Under the pieces are notes generated by a model, which saw only the letters and a program-made list of their open reading frames with translations, was not told the DNA's origin and did no database searches. This document shows, one piece after another, positions 5,785-12,257 of a stretch of 12,783 nucleotides of DNA. This DNA comes from Terriglobia bacterium (GTDB lineage Bacteria; Acidobacteriota; Terriglobia; UBA7540). The stretch lies in contig JASHTO010000535.1 in the NCBI GenBank assembly GCA_030040515.1, positions 1-12,783 of the forward strand, written 5' to 3'. Position 1 is the first letter of the stretch, and each line of letters begins with the position of its first letter. The translations under genes were made by a program, and so were the position numbers.

Positions 5785-6039
5785 ATGCCTGCGAAAACGT
5801 TACCACCCGCGCGTCCGGCTCGGTTAAAGGCAATCGACCGCTCCCGGGAATTCTTCTGGTTATCCCAGCATCGCCATGAATTCCCAGGCGAATGGGTGGT
5901 ATTGAACGCTGACAGATTGATTGGACATGGAAATATGCTGCGGCCGCTTGTGGAACAGGCGCAAGCCCTGGGGATAGACCGGCCGCTGGTGGTTCGCATT
6001 GAAGAGGAAGAAGGGCCCTCGACAGGAGGATGGCTCTGA
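5785..6039 (+). CDS. DUF5678-type small protein
   Basis: This 84-residue soluble protein has the pattern REFFWLSQHRHEFPGEWVVL, then DRLIGHG, a helix, and RPLVVRIEEEE near the end. That pattern (E/F-W-L-x5-E-F/Y-x-GEWV-x-L/V-x-x-D-x-L-I-x-HG) matches the DUF5678 family as I remember it; function is unknown. In Acidobacteria and Cyanobacteria such genes often precede a retropepsin-like gene, as here: the stop TGA 6037-6039 overlaps the start region of the next gene. The ATG at 5785 has GGTGA about 7 bases upstream. It is intact although its partner gene is broken. Confidence 0.7.
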   Translation: MPAKTLPPARPARLKAIDRSREFFWLSQHRHEFPGEWVVLNADRLIGHGNMLRPLVEQAQALGIDRPLVVRIEEEEGPSTGGWL

Positions 6040-6449
6040 GTACGCACACCCTGGCTTTCCCATTTCTTCACTCCTACAAACGCCAGAATGCGATTTCCGT
6101 TCCTCTCACCCTGACATCAGATTTCACTCACCATGTGGATTTGATTGCGAATGTGGATACCGGCAGCAGCGTCTGCATCCTTAGTCGAGAAATTAGCGAC
6201 CAGTTGGGATTGGATCTATTTACGGGCAGAGGGTAGAGAATACGCACTGCGACGGGAACATTTCAAACCTTCGGACATGAGGTCACGGTTTCGGTTTTCG
6301 ACCTTGAGTGGCAGGCGGTTGTTTATTTTGCCGAGAACGAGTCGCTTTCGCTGAATGTCCTGGGCCGCCATGGGTTTTTAGATCGCCTTCGAGTCGCAGT
6401 AGTCGATTACGACGAGCGACTCTATCTCGGTTTATACGAGCAGGAATAA
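6030..6449 (+). pseudogene. Retropepsin-like aspartic protease gene interrupted by an in-frame TAG
   Basis: One reading frame from 6030 to TAA 6447-6449 encodes a complete small clan-AA aspartyl protease of about 138 residues except for a single TAG at 6234-6236. Before it: hydrophobic N-terminus, then catalytic motif NVDTGSSVCIL and LGLDLFTGRG. After it, in the same frame: RIRTATGTFQTFGHEVTVSV, FDLEWQAVVYFAE and LNVLGRHGFLDRLRVAVVD, which are the conserved C-terminal strands. No base was gained or lost, so this is a nonsense mutation, a read-through codon or a base-call error. The ATG at 6030 touches the AGGAGG (6024-6029), too close to serve; CTG 6036, six bases after the site and overlapping the previous stop as CTGA, is the better start, perhaps a mutated ATGA. 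Without read-through the product has only half the fold. Confidence 0.8.
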
Positions 6450-6478
6450 CAGCGCATATAAATGGGTTCGTTTGCCCG

Positions 6479-6487
6479 TGCTACAAT
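6479..6487 (+). promoter_or_regulatory. Extended -10 promoter of the TPR gene
   Basis: TGCTACAAT (6479-6487) fits the extended -10 form TGnTAnAAT. No good -35 is found 16-18 bp upstream, which extended -10 promoters can tolerate. The start would be near 6494, giving a 5' UTR of about 37 bases ending in GAAGG five bases before ATG 6531. This makes the TPR gene independent of the broken gene upstream. Confidence 0.5.
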
Positions 6488-6530
6488 ATCTCCCAAGCAT
6501 TCGAGCAATCTTTGAACTGCGAAGGTATCC

Positions 6531-7712
6531 ATGCGCCGCCCATCAACTATTGTCGCCTGGGTGTTGATCCTTCTCTCGATCGCTACCGCCTCGGCAGGAG
6601 CGCAGAGCACTGCCCCTGCCGCACCGCTGACCGCGGTTCAAATCATGTCGTTGGTCTCGGGTGAAATTCCCATTCATCGCGTCGCTCTGCTGGTGCAGCA
6701 GCGGGGCATTGCCTTTACGCCCGACGACGAGTTCTACAAACAGCTCAAAACGGCGGGCGGCAACGACGAATTGGTCAACGCTATCAAGAGCGCCAGAATC
6801 TCCAAGGCCATCACCGATCCTTCCGCTCAGGCCCGCGAGGCGGAGATTCGCAGGCATCAGGCGCGTGGTGTGGAACTTCGGAAGGCGAATCAATATGCGG
6901 ACGCGGAGACCGAGTACCGTGCCGCGATCCAATTGGATCCGAAAAATCCCGACCTGCTCATTGATCTGGCATTTACACTGGGGAAAGAGGGAAATTGGGA
7001 CGGCCAGGCCGCTGAAGCGCGCGAGGTCATCGCCCTCAGCCCGAATAATGATCGAGCCCACGTCATTCTGGGACAAGCGCTGGGTCAGAAGGGCAATCAG
7101 GAGGGCGCTATTTCCGAATATCGCGAGGCCATTCGTCTGAATCCCAGCAACGACCAGGCGCACGTGAACCTGGCCAACCGCCTGGCCGCAAAGAACGACT
7201 GGACCGACGCCGTCCAGGAATATCAGGCGGCGATTCAACTGAACCCGGAGAGCGACCAGGCGCACATTGGCCTGGGAAATGCCCACACGCAGAACAAAGA
7301 CTGGGACGGGGCGATTGCGGAATATCGCCAGGCGCTCAATTTGAATCCCAACAATGATCTGGCGCATTTCGACCTCGGCCTCGCACTCACGCAGAAAGAC
7401 GATCAGGACGGCGCCATCGCCGAATATCGCGAGGCGACGCGCCTCAATCCCTCCAATGAGCAGGCGCACATCAATTTAGGCAACCGGCTGTTGCACAAGA
7501 AAGATTGGGACGGCGCCATCACCGAATACAAGCAGGCCGTGCAATTGAATCCCAACAACAAGGCGTTGCACTACAGCCTGGGCTACGCTTATGAAAGCAA
7601 GGGCGACCGGACGTCGGCATTGCAGGAATACCACATGGCGCTTGATCTCGATCCCCAAAACTCTACGTATCAGAAAGCCGTGCAACGCCTCAGCCCGCAG
7701 GGAAGTCAATAG
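6531..7712 (+). CDS. Secreted tetratricopeptide-repeat protein
   Basis: This 393-residue protein begins with a signal peptide (MRRPSTIVAWVLILLSIATA, cut near the Ala-Gln at 24-25). Residues about 34-92 form a small helical domain (VQIMSLVSGEIPIHRVALLV, RGIAFTPDDEF, LKTAGGNDELVNAIKSA) that I associate with acidobacterial exported proteins. Eight consecutive TPR units follow (about residues 106-377), strictly 34 residues each, with typical W/L-G-Y/H-A-L and AIxEYRxALxLNPNN positions; units 3-7 are strikingly alike. TPR arrays are protein-binding scaffolds; the partner is unknown. The ATG has GAAGG upstream. A membrane methyltransferase gene follows after 14 bp and is probably co-transcribed. 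Confidence 0.88.
   Translation: MRRPSTIVAWVLILLSIATASAGAQSTAPAAPLTAVQIMSLVSGEIPIHRVALLVQQRGIAFTPDDEFYKQLKTAGGNDELVNAIKSARISKAITDPSAQAREAEIRRHQARGVELRKANQYADAETEYRAAIQLDPKNPDLLIDLAFTLGKEGNWDGQAAEAREVIALSPNNDRAHVILGQALGQKGNQEGAISEYREAIRLNPSNDQAHVNLANRLAAKNDWTDAVQEYQAAIQLNPESDQAHIGLGNAHTQNKDWDGAIAEYRQALNLNPNNDLAHFDLGLALTQKDDQDGAIAEYREATRLNPSNEQAHINLGNRLLHKKDWDGAITEYKQAVQLNPNNKALHYSLGYAYESKGDRTSALQEYHMALDLDPQNSTYQKAVQRLSPQGSQ
6846..7661 (+). repeat. In-frame 102-bp tandem repeats encoding the TPR array
   Basis: The TPR part of the gene is a DNA-level tandem array with a 102-bp period (34 codons). Phrases such as GGCGCCATCGCCGAATA or close variants recur at the same phase in most units, and units 3 to 7 share the longest stretches. 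This suggests recent unit duplication or homogenisation, and makes copy number potentially variable between strains. Confidence 0.6.
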
Positions 7713-7726
7713 GCGGGATTAACCGG

Positions 7727-8230
7727 ATGAGCCGTGCCTGGGTTGCACTTCGGTCAATCGTTTACGCGGCGCTCTTCCTCGCGGCATGGGGATGGGCGGC
7801 GCTCCTGTGCCGCGCTTTGGACAAAGACATTCCGCTCAGTGTTCCGAAATGGCTGATCGCTCCCGGAATCGCGCTAATGGCGGCGGGCGCGGCGCTGGCG
7901 CTCACCACCATTGGGTTTTTCATTTTCGAGGGCCGCGGCACGCCGGCGGTTTTTGATCCGCCCACCAAATTCGTTCCGCACGGCCCCTACCGGCTGGTGC
8001 GCAATCCCATGTATATCGGTGGAGTCACGATGCTTCTGGGCTGGGCTCTCTATCTCCGGTCCGTGTCGATGGTGTTATTCTCGGGAGTGGCGTTCCTGCT
8101 GGTTCACGCTTTCGTGGTTTTTGCCGAGGAGCCCGGCTTGCGGAGGAGATTCGGGCAGGAATACGAGGACTTTCTTCGCACCGTGCCCCGCTGGATTCCG
8201 CGGCTTACCCCACCGCCTCTTTCAAAGTGA
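7727..8230 (+). CDS. Isoprenylcysteine carboxyl methyltransferase-like membrane protein
   Basis: This 167-residue integral membrane protein has about four hydrophobic segments (residues about 8-28, 40-65, 100-115, 117-132). The SAM-binding signature of the ICMT/phospholipid methyltransferase superfamily is present: GPYRLVRNPMYIGGV, then, after a helix pair, EEPGLRRRFGQEYEDF and VPRWIPR. Bacterial members methylate unknown lipids or small molecules; true isoprenylcysteine substrates are not expected. It starts 14 bp after the TPR gene. Its last 26 bp overlap the end of the convergent kinase gene. The ribosome site before the ATG is weak (GGCGGGATTAACCGG), consistent with coupling to the TPR gene. 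Confidence 0.82.
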   Translation: MSRAWVALRSIVYAALFLAAWGWAALLCRALDKDIPLSVPKWLIAPGIALMAAGAALALTTIGFFIFEGRGTPAVFDPPTKFVPHGPYRLVRNPMYIGGVTMLLGWALYLRSVSMVLFSGVAFLLVHAFVVFAEEPGLRRRFGQEYEDFLRTVPRWIPRLTPPPLSK

Positions 8231-9140
8231 CCTTGGGGATCAACTCCTTCACGGCGGAGAGCTCCGCCATTTTGGTTCCTTCCTGCGCCGCAGTGGCAGC
8301 ACCGGCAGCGACGGCGAAGCGAAAGGCCTGGCGAAAGGGCATGCGCTCGACTACGGCAATGGCCATGGCTGCAACCATGGCATCGCCCGCGCCCGTGCTG
8401 CTCCGAAATTCGATGTCGGGCGGTGCCGCAAACAGGGCCTCCCTCCCGGCCACGCCCAACGCTCCCAACGCACCCAGCGAAATCAGGACCTGCTCAGCTC
8501 CCATTTGCATCATCTCGCGTGCCGCTTCCAGCAGTTCATCGCGCGTTTTCAATGGGCGCCCAAGCAGATCCGCAGCCTCCGCCCGGTTGGGTTTGACGAG
8601 GTACGGCCCGGAGGGCAACCCGAGCTTCAGCGCCTGTCCGCTCGTATCCAAAATGCACTTGGCGCCGCGCTCGGTGGCCAGGCGAATCAGATCCGCAAAG
8701 GTCCCCAGCGGCGCCCCGGGCAGCAAGCTTCCGGAAAAGACCATCACATCGCACTGCGGCGCGTAATGCTCGATCTTCCGCCGCAATCCGGCAAGGTCGG
8801 CGGGGGTCATGTGCGGTCCCAGCTCGTTCAACTCGGTCTCCGCGCCGCTCTTGGTATCATGGATCTTCAGGCAGATGCGCGTCTCACCGGGGACGCGAAC
8901 GAAATCAGCGGGAATCCCTTGAGCGCTGATGGCGTCAAGAACGAATTGCCCGTCGTGCCGCGCCACCATGCCCAGCGCGAAGACGGTCGAGCCCCAAAGC
9001 TTGAGCGCTTTCGCGACGTTGATCCCCTTGCCACCCGCCTCCACGCGGACTACCTCGCCGCGATTGGTTTTGCCGATTTCAAAACCCCGCACGAGGATGC
9101 TCTTATCGATCGAGGGGTTCAATGTGACGGTGGCAATCAT
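8205..9140 (-). CDS. PfkB-family sugar-phosphate kinase, 1-phosphofructokinase/hexose-phosphate type
   Basis: This 311-residue cytoplasmic kinase begins MIATVTLNPSIDKS, the hallmark of the FruK/LacC/PfkB subgroup, with GGKGINVA (36-43), KPNRAEA in the middle and the ATP-site/catalytic signature STGAGDAM with base Asp253. It would phosphorylate fructose-1-phosphate, fructose-6-phosphate or tagatose-6-phosphate with ATP; the sequence does not decide which, so no symbol is given. No PTS genes are nearby. The ATG at 9140 has GGTGAACC upstream. It lies 61 bp downstream of the secreted unknown protein on the same strand, and its 3' end overlaps the convergent methyltransferase gene by 26 bp. Confidence 0.88.
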   Translation of the reverse strand: MIATVTLNPSIDKSILVRGFEIGKTNRGEVVRVEAGGKGINVAKALKLWGSTVFALGMVARHDGQFVLDAISAQGIPADFVRVPGETRICLKIHDTKSGAETELNELGPHMTPADLAGLRRKIEHYAPQCDVMVFSGSLLPGAPLGTFADLIRLATERGAKCILDTSGQALKLGLPSGPYLVKPNRAEAADLLGRPLKTRDELLEAAREMMQMGAEQVLISLGALGALGVAGREALFAAPPDIEFRSSTGAGDAMVAAMAIAVVERMPFRQAFRFAVAAGAATAAQEGTKMAELSAVKELIPKVTLKEAVG

Positions 9141-9201
9141 GATGGTTCACCGGCCCTATGGTTACCTCTTCCGCTCTCAGCACTGACGGGCGGAATCGCC
9201 T

Positions 9202-9753
9202 CTAGCCCGCGGAGTCCAACGTCACCACCCAGCGCGGCGGTTTGGTGACGGTGGGATTCGCGTCGGGGTCGTACTTGTCGGCCAAGGCTCCCGTATCCAC
9301 GTCGCGCAATTCGTAATGAACGGCATTGCCCCCATGCTCGGTTTCCTGTTTGAACGCCACCTGTTTCCCCTGTGCCCAAAAGCGCCACTCCGAGATCGGC
9401 AGTCCCGTGCCCTTGTAGGTGCGCTGCTCGCCGTTCAGAAGCACCACCAGCTTCAGCGCCACAGGATAGTTGGCGCAACAATTCGGATACATGGCCAACC
9501 AGCCCACCGCCCGGCCGTCCGGCGCGATTTGGGCATCGGCAAAGCTGACTTGCTGCGGCTCCTTCTGGGGCAGGATTTCGTGCTTGTGCTTGGTCGTAAT
9601 GTGGAGCTGGCCGCTCGGATCGATGACCGTCTCGACGTAGATCTCCCCTCCGGCGTTGAGCGTTCCCAACCCCGCGGAGAGCGCCAGGATGAGCACGCAG
9701 ATCCATCGGGAGAGGAATGCTTGTTTCATGATCGTGGAAGCGTGGTTGGGCAT
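9202..9753 (-). CDS. Secreted protein of unknown function
   Basis: This 183-residue product (from ATG 9753) has a signal peptide: MKQAFLSRWICVLILALSAG begins at residue 9, with probable cleavage after LNA. The mature part is beta-rich, with QIAPDGRAVGWLAMYPNCC, VVLLNGEQRTYKGTGLPISE and KQVAFKQETEHGG, like a single beta-propeller or beta-sandwich blade that reads 'as data are inspected' in acidobacterial exported proteins; I know no assigned function. A Cys-Cys pair lies mid-protein. ATG 9753 is preferred over 9729 because GGGGTAAGAG lies upstream while 9729 has no ribosome site; the open frame to 9894 precedes any signal peptide and is probably not translated. It may be co-transcribed with the kinase. 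Confidence 0.6.
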   Translation of the reverse strand: MPNHASTIMKQAFLSRWICVLILALSAGLGTLNAGGEIYVETVIDPSGQLHITTKHKHEILPQKEPQQVSFADAQIAPDGRAVGWLAMYPNCCANYPVALKLVVLLNGEQRTYKGTGLPISEWRFWAQGKQVAFKQETEHGGNAVHYELRDVDTGALADKYDPDANPTVTKPPRWVVTLDSAG

Positions 9754-9956
9754 GATGTCTCTTACCCCGAACGGTTGTGCAGGAATGAATTCCCCGGAAA
9801 GCAAGCGAAAACTCCGAGTGCTGCCCCTGACAAACGTTTGGGAGGTCACGCAGAAGGATTCGCTCCAAGTGTCATGGGAGAATCCGCAACCCATGCGTTA
9901 TGCGCCTCAACGCGCAAGGGGCGAAAAAGTACGCGGCGCGAAGGCACCGGAACGGC

Positions 9957-9962
9957 ATTATA
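9957..9962 (-). promoter_or_regulatory. Candidate -10 box for the secreted-protein gene
   Basis: On the minus strand GTATAATGCC contains a perfect TATAAT (9957-9962), the same string as before the carboxypeptidase. No clear -35 is found. It would leave a long 5' UTR of about 195 bases before ATG 9753, which weakens the call. Confidence 0.35.
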
Positions 9963-10016
9963 CCTGACTTCCCATCCCCGCGATCATTGGCCGCCGAACC
10001 GGTGGCGGCTCGGGTG

Positions 10017-10283
10017 TTAGGGCATGGAGGGCACAGCGTTCAACAAGCTTTCCGCAAAGCCCCATTCCTTCCGTTGTCCAACGCACTCGAAGCCGGTGCG
10101 TTCGGCCATTTCCGGAACTTCCTGGGGAGCATACTTGCGGCAAAACTCCGTGCGGATCGTTTCGTCACGTTGAAGGATAAAAGTGGCGCCGTCAATCTTG
10201 ACCGTCTGCGGCCGAAGGGAGCGAAGATGCATTTCGATGCGCCGCTCGCGGGCGTTATCGAGGACCAAGTGTTCAAATCTCGA
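10017..10283 (-). pseudogene. 5'-truncated EgtD-like methyltransferase remnant
   Basis: Read on the minus strand, residues from about SRFEHLVLDNARERRIEMHL through QTVKIDG, DETIRTEFCRKYAPQEV, AERTGFECVG and EWGFAESLL match the C-terminal ~85 residues of EgtD-type (Methyltransf_33) L-histidine N-alpha-methyltransferases, including the RIEMHL strand and the E-x-I-x-T-E-x3-KY motif. Full-length members have about 320 residues with a Rossmann SAM domain; nothing upstream (to rpiA) encodes it. Homology begins abruptly near 10283, preceded by an in-frame stop at 10368-10370, and no ATG begins the piece (the first in-frame alternative is TTG 10268). It is therefore a gene end left after deletion or rearrangement. 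Family match is from memory. Confidence 0.75.
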
Positions 10284-10416
10284 AGTGAGAGAGTTTGAAG
10301 CCTGGGCGAGCGAGTGGGAAATACGCGCGCCCGCAATGCGCGTTGAATTTATGCGTGACTTTTCACATTACCAAATCCACCTTTGATGATCAAACTTCGT
10401 TGGGAGGGGTTTTACT

Positions 10417-11118
10417 TTAGATCGTGCGCTCAATGACCTGCTCCTCACCGGCAATGAGAGCAAGATCAGCCATACCTAGGAACAGGCCGTGTTCCACTAC
10501 CCCAACCATCGAATCCAGCTTGGCCGCGATTGCGTCCGGGTTTTCGAGAAAAAGGCCGGAACAGTCGAGAATCAAATTGCCTTCATCTGTGACATAACGA
10601 CTTCCATCCCGGTTCACTCGAAGCGTTGGTGTGAAACCAAGCTCGCGGAGGGGATCCATCACCAGCGGGACCGCCATAGGAATCACTTCCACGGGCAGGG
10701 GAAAGCGCCCAAGCTTTTCGACTTGCTTTGATGCGTCGGCGACTATAACGAACCGCTTCGAGGCGCTGGCGACAATCTTCTCGCGTAAGAGTTTGCCGCC
10801 CCCTCCTTTGATAAGTGCCAGGTCGGGTGCGATTTCGTCTGCCCCATCGACGGTGAGATCGAGAGTGCGGCACTCTTCAAAACTGACGAAAGGTATTCCG
10901 TAAGTGCGTCCCAGGCGCTCACTATCCGCTGAACTTGCGATAGCGCGGATTTTCAGGCGTCCTTCGCGCACCCGTTCCCCAAGCAGTTTGATCCAGAGGG
11001 TCGCCGTCGAACCGGAACCTAAGCCGACTGCCATCCCGGATTCGACAAGCTGCAATGCGCGTTCAGCGGCGTGAAGCTTCCAGCCAGCGTGCTCGTCACG
11101 GTTTTCAGGAGTCACCAT
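10417..11118 (-). CDS. rpiA: Ribose-5-phosphate isomerase A
   Basis: This 233-residue cytoplasmic enzyme of the pentose phosphate pathway interconverts ribose-5-P and ribulose-5-P. The phosphate-binding loop GLGSGST (32-38), active-site DGADE (91-95), KGGGGKLLREK (104-114, catalytic Glu113) and the C-terminal VVEHGLFLGMA are all intact. Length is slightly above E. coli RpiA (219), owing to an N-terminal extension. The ATG at 11118 is preceded by AAAAGGCGGAAACATCA, an adequate ribosome site. It stands alone on its strand: upstream is a gene-poor junction, downstream (133 bp) the egtD remnant. An essential-type core gene, it probably marks native chromosome left of the tRNA scar. Confidence 0.95.
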   Translation of the reverse strand: MVTPENRDEHAGWKLHAAERALQLVESGMAVGLGSGSTATLWIKLLGERVREGRLKIRAIASSADSERLGRTYGIPFVSFEECRTLDLTVDGADEIAPDLALIKGGGGKLLREKIVASASKRFVIVADASKQVEKLGRFPLPVEVIPMAVPLVMDPLRELGFTPTLRVNRDGSRYVTDEGNLILDCSGLFLENPDAIAAKLDSMVGVVEHGLFLGMADLALIAGEEQVIERTI

Positions 11119-11388
11119 TGATGTTTCCGCCTTTTCAAGATTCCTTGCCTGCGTCTCATACCGAATTCTAAAATGCCGTCGAACAACAGTCCACTAAGGG
11201 CTTGCGAGGCCGCCGGAACGATCTCAGAGCAAATCGTTGGGCGGCGATCACTTGATGCCCATCCGCCCGAAGCGTTGGTAGCACCTTGTTGAAGCACGAA
11301 CCGTCGGCCCAGACCCCGTGGCAGAACACGATTCCATGATCAAGACCATCGAATTGGTAAGGTTCTATGTGCTAATCGGTTGGGAGAT

Positions 11389-11404
11389 CCCGCGGCTTTG
11401 CGGG
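11389..11404. repeat. Small inverted repeat with CGGCTTTGCGG core
   Basis: Arms CCCGC (11389-11393) and GCGGG (11400-11404), loop GGCTTT. The core resembles the hairpin 78 bp downstream (CGGCTTTGCCGG). No T tract follows. Confidence 0.4.
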
Positions 11405-11466
11405 GGTGGCAGTCTGGGTTTGACAGGTCCGGGAATCAGCAAGTCGTGGGCTTTGATCGTTTCGAG

Positions 11467-11485
11467 CCTCCGGCTTTGCCGGAGG
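11467..11485. repeat. Perfect 8-bp hairpin with TTT loop
   Basis: Arms CCTCCGGC (11467-11474) and GCCGGAGG (11478-11485) around TTT. Terminator-like stem, but no T tract on either side. Located 49 bp before the tRNA fragment. Confidence 0.5.
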
Positions 11486-11533
11486 ATGATTATTCCGGCA
11501 GGGAAGATTTCAGCCGTCTGTAAGCCATTGATT

Positions 11534-11578
11534 TGGTAGGCCCGAACGGACTCGAACCGTTGACCTCTACCGTGTCAA
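11534..11578 (-). other. 3' fragment of tRNA-Val(GAC), candidate attachment-site scar
   Basis: On the minus strand these 45 bases read as the 3' part of a tRNA: anticodon loop TTGACAC (anticodon GAC), anticodon-stem 3' strand GGTAG, variable AGGTC, T-arm AACGG-TTCGAGT-CCGTT with 5 perfect pairs, acceptor 3' strand CGGGCCT, discriminator A and encoded CCA. The matching 5' half is absent: the base run beyond the loop (AATTACGTC on the + strand) cannot supply the CTACC stem, D-arm or AGGCCCG acceptor strand. A break exactly at the anticodon loop is what integration by a tyrosine recombinase into a tRNA gene leaves at the far end of an element. The intact tRNA-Val should be elsewhere. Confidence 0.82.
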
Positions 11579-11592
11579 TTACGTCAAAATCA

Positions 11593-11641
11593 TTCCATTA
11601 TGGAACTATATTGACAGAGCCCCGGTCGGATGCCATATACT
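11593..11641 (+). promoter_or_regulatory. abiE promoter with upstream inverted repeat
   Basis: A perfect -35 TTGACA (11611-11616) is followed by either CATATA (11634-11639, spacer 17, preceded by TGC as an extended -10) or TATACT (11636-11641, spacer 19). The start would fall at or within a few bases of ATG 11648, so the message is probably leaderless. A perfect dyad TTCCA-TTA-TGGAA (11593-11605) lies just upstream of the -35; AbiEi antitoxins are known to autorepress through inverted repeats in their promoters, so this is an operator candidate. Confidence 0.65.
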
Positions 11642-11647
11642 GAACCC

Positions 11648-12247
11648 ATGCCACACTCGCGCATGGAGGAATTGTTCCAGTTGGCGGAAGCCAACGACGG
11701 CCTCTTCACTTCGAAGCAGGCCAGGGACAATGGTATCCAGGATTCGGTTCTGGTCCGATTGGCCCAACGCGGTCGTCTGGTAAGGGCGGCACGGGGCGTT
11801 TATCGCATCGCGCACTACCCACCGGACAGATTCGCTCAATACCGCGAGGCTGTCCTGTGGGCGCAAGCCAGTAATGGCCCAGAGTGCGCTGCGCTCTCAC
11901 ACGAGGCGGCCCTCCTGGTTTTCGGACTCTCGGACGTTAACCCGGCAAAAGTTCATCTTACAGTTCCCAAAGACGCTCGACTTCGCCGGGAAAAACCGAG
12001 TTGGATTGTAATTCACCGTGCGGACCTCACTCCACATGACGTGACCGAACACGAGGGTATCCCCGTGACCTCTGTGGAGCGTACGATCAACGATGTCCTT
12101 ACTGATACCCATCGTACCGACTTCGCCCGGCAAGCCATTGCGGACGCCCGCCGTGAGGGCTACTTAGACAAGCAACAAGAAGCGCGGTTGCGAAGGGCGC
12201 TGGCCCAATACTCCCGCAATCTGACAAGCGATAGTGCCAAGCATTAG
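11648..12247 (+). CDS. abiEi: AbiEi-family antitoxin / transcriptional autoregulator
   Basis: This 199-residue protein has an N-terminal winged-HTH segment (about residues 5-50: ELFQLAEANDGLFTSKQARD, then RLAQRGRLVRAARGVYRIAH), typical of AbiEi antitoxins, followed by the C-terminal antitoxin domain (ALSHEAALLVFGLSDVNP, VHLTVPKDARL, VIHRADL, GIPVTSVERTINDVL). In type IV toxin-antitoxin systems AbiEi represses the operon and counters AbiEii without binding it. ATG 11648 is chosen although the frame opens at ATG 11630, because 11630 lies inside the promoter; 11648 is at the predicted transcription start. abiEii begins 10 bp after its stop. It starts 69 bp from a tRNA-Val fragment, suggesting cargo of an integrated element. 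Confidence 0.88.
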   Translation: MPHSRMEELFQLAEANDGLFTSKQARDNGIQDSVLVRLAQRGRLVRAARGVYRIAHYPPDRFAQYREAVLWAQASNGPECAALSHEAALLVFGLSDVNPAKVHLTVPKDARLRREKPSWIVIHRADLTPHDVTEHEGIPVTSVERTINDVLTDTHRTDFARQAIADARREGYLDKQQEARLRRALAQYSRNLTSDSAKH

Positions 12248-12257
12248 GCGACCAATC

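Larger units (their letters stand above)
11119..11533. other. Gene-poor junction between rpiA and the tRNA fragment
   Basis: No convincing coding region. Open frames here (such as 61 codons at 11112-11297 on the minus strand and 73 codons at 11318-11539) lack ribosome sites and recognisable motifs. The rpiA promoter must lie near the left side, but no clear -35/-10 pair is found. Two small hairpins with nearly identical cores are present at 11389-11404 and 11467-11485. Confidence 0.5.

Noticed and set aside
6543..7469. 308-codon minus-strand open frame inside the TPR gene
   Set aside because: Its repeats mirror the 102-bp TPR repeats; it is the antisense shadow of the array.
7911..9248. 445-codon plus-strand open frame spanning the methyltransferase end and the kinase gene
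   Set aside because: It crosses two well-supported genes in other frames and its translation has no domain signature.
9990..10009. Inverted repeat GCCGCC/GGCGGC after the egtD remnant as a terminator
   Set aside because: Only 6-bp arms with an 8-base loop and no T tract on either strand.
10382..10394. Palindrome TTTGAT-G-ATCAAA after rpiA as a terminator
   Set aside because: AT-rich 6-bp arms are too weak and there is no run of T; left unassigned.
11112..11297. 61-codon minus-strand frame upstream of rpiA
   Set aside because: No ribosome site, no recognisable motif, and it overlaps the rpiA start.
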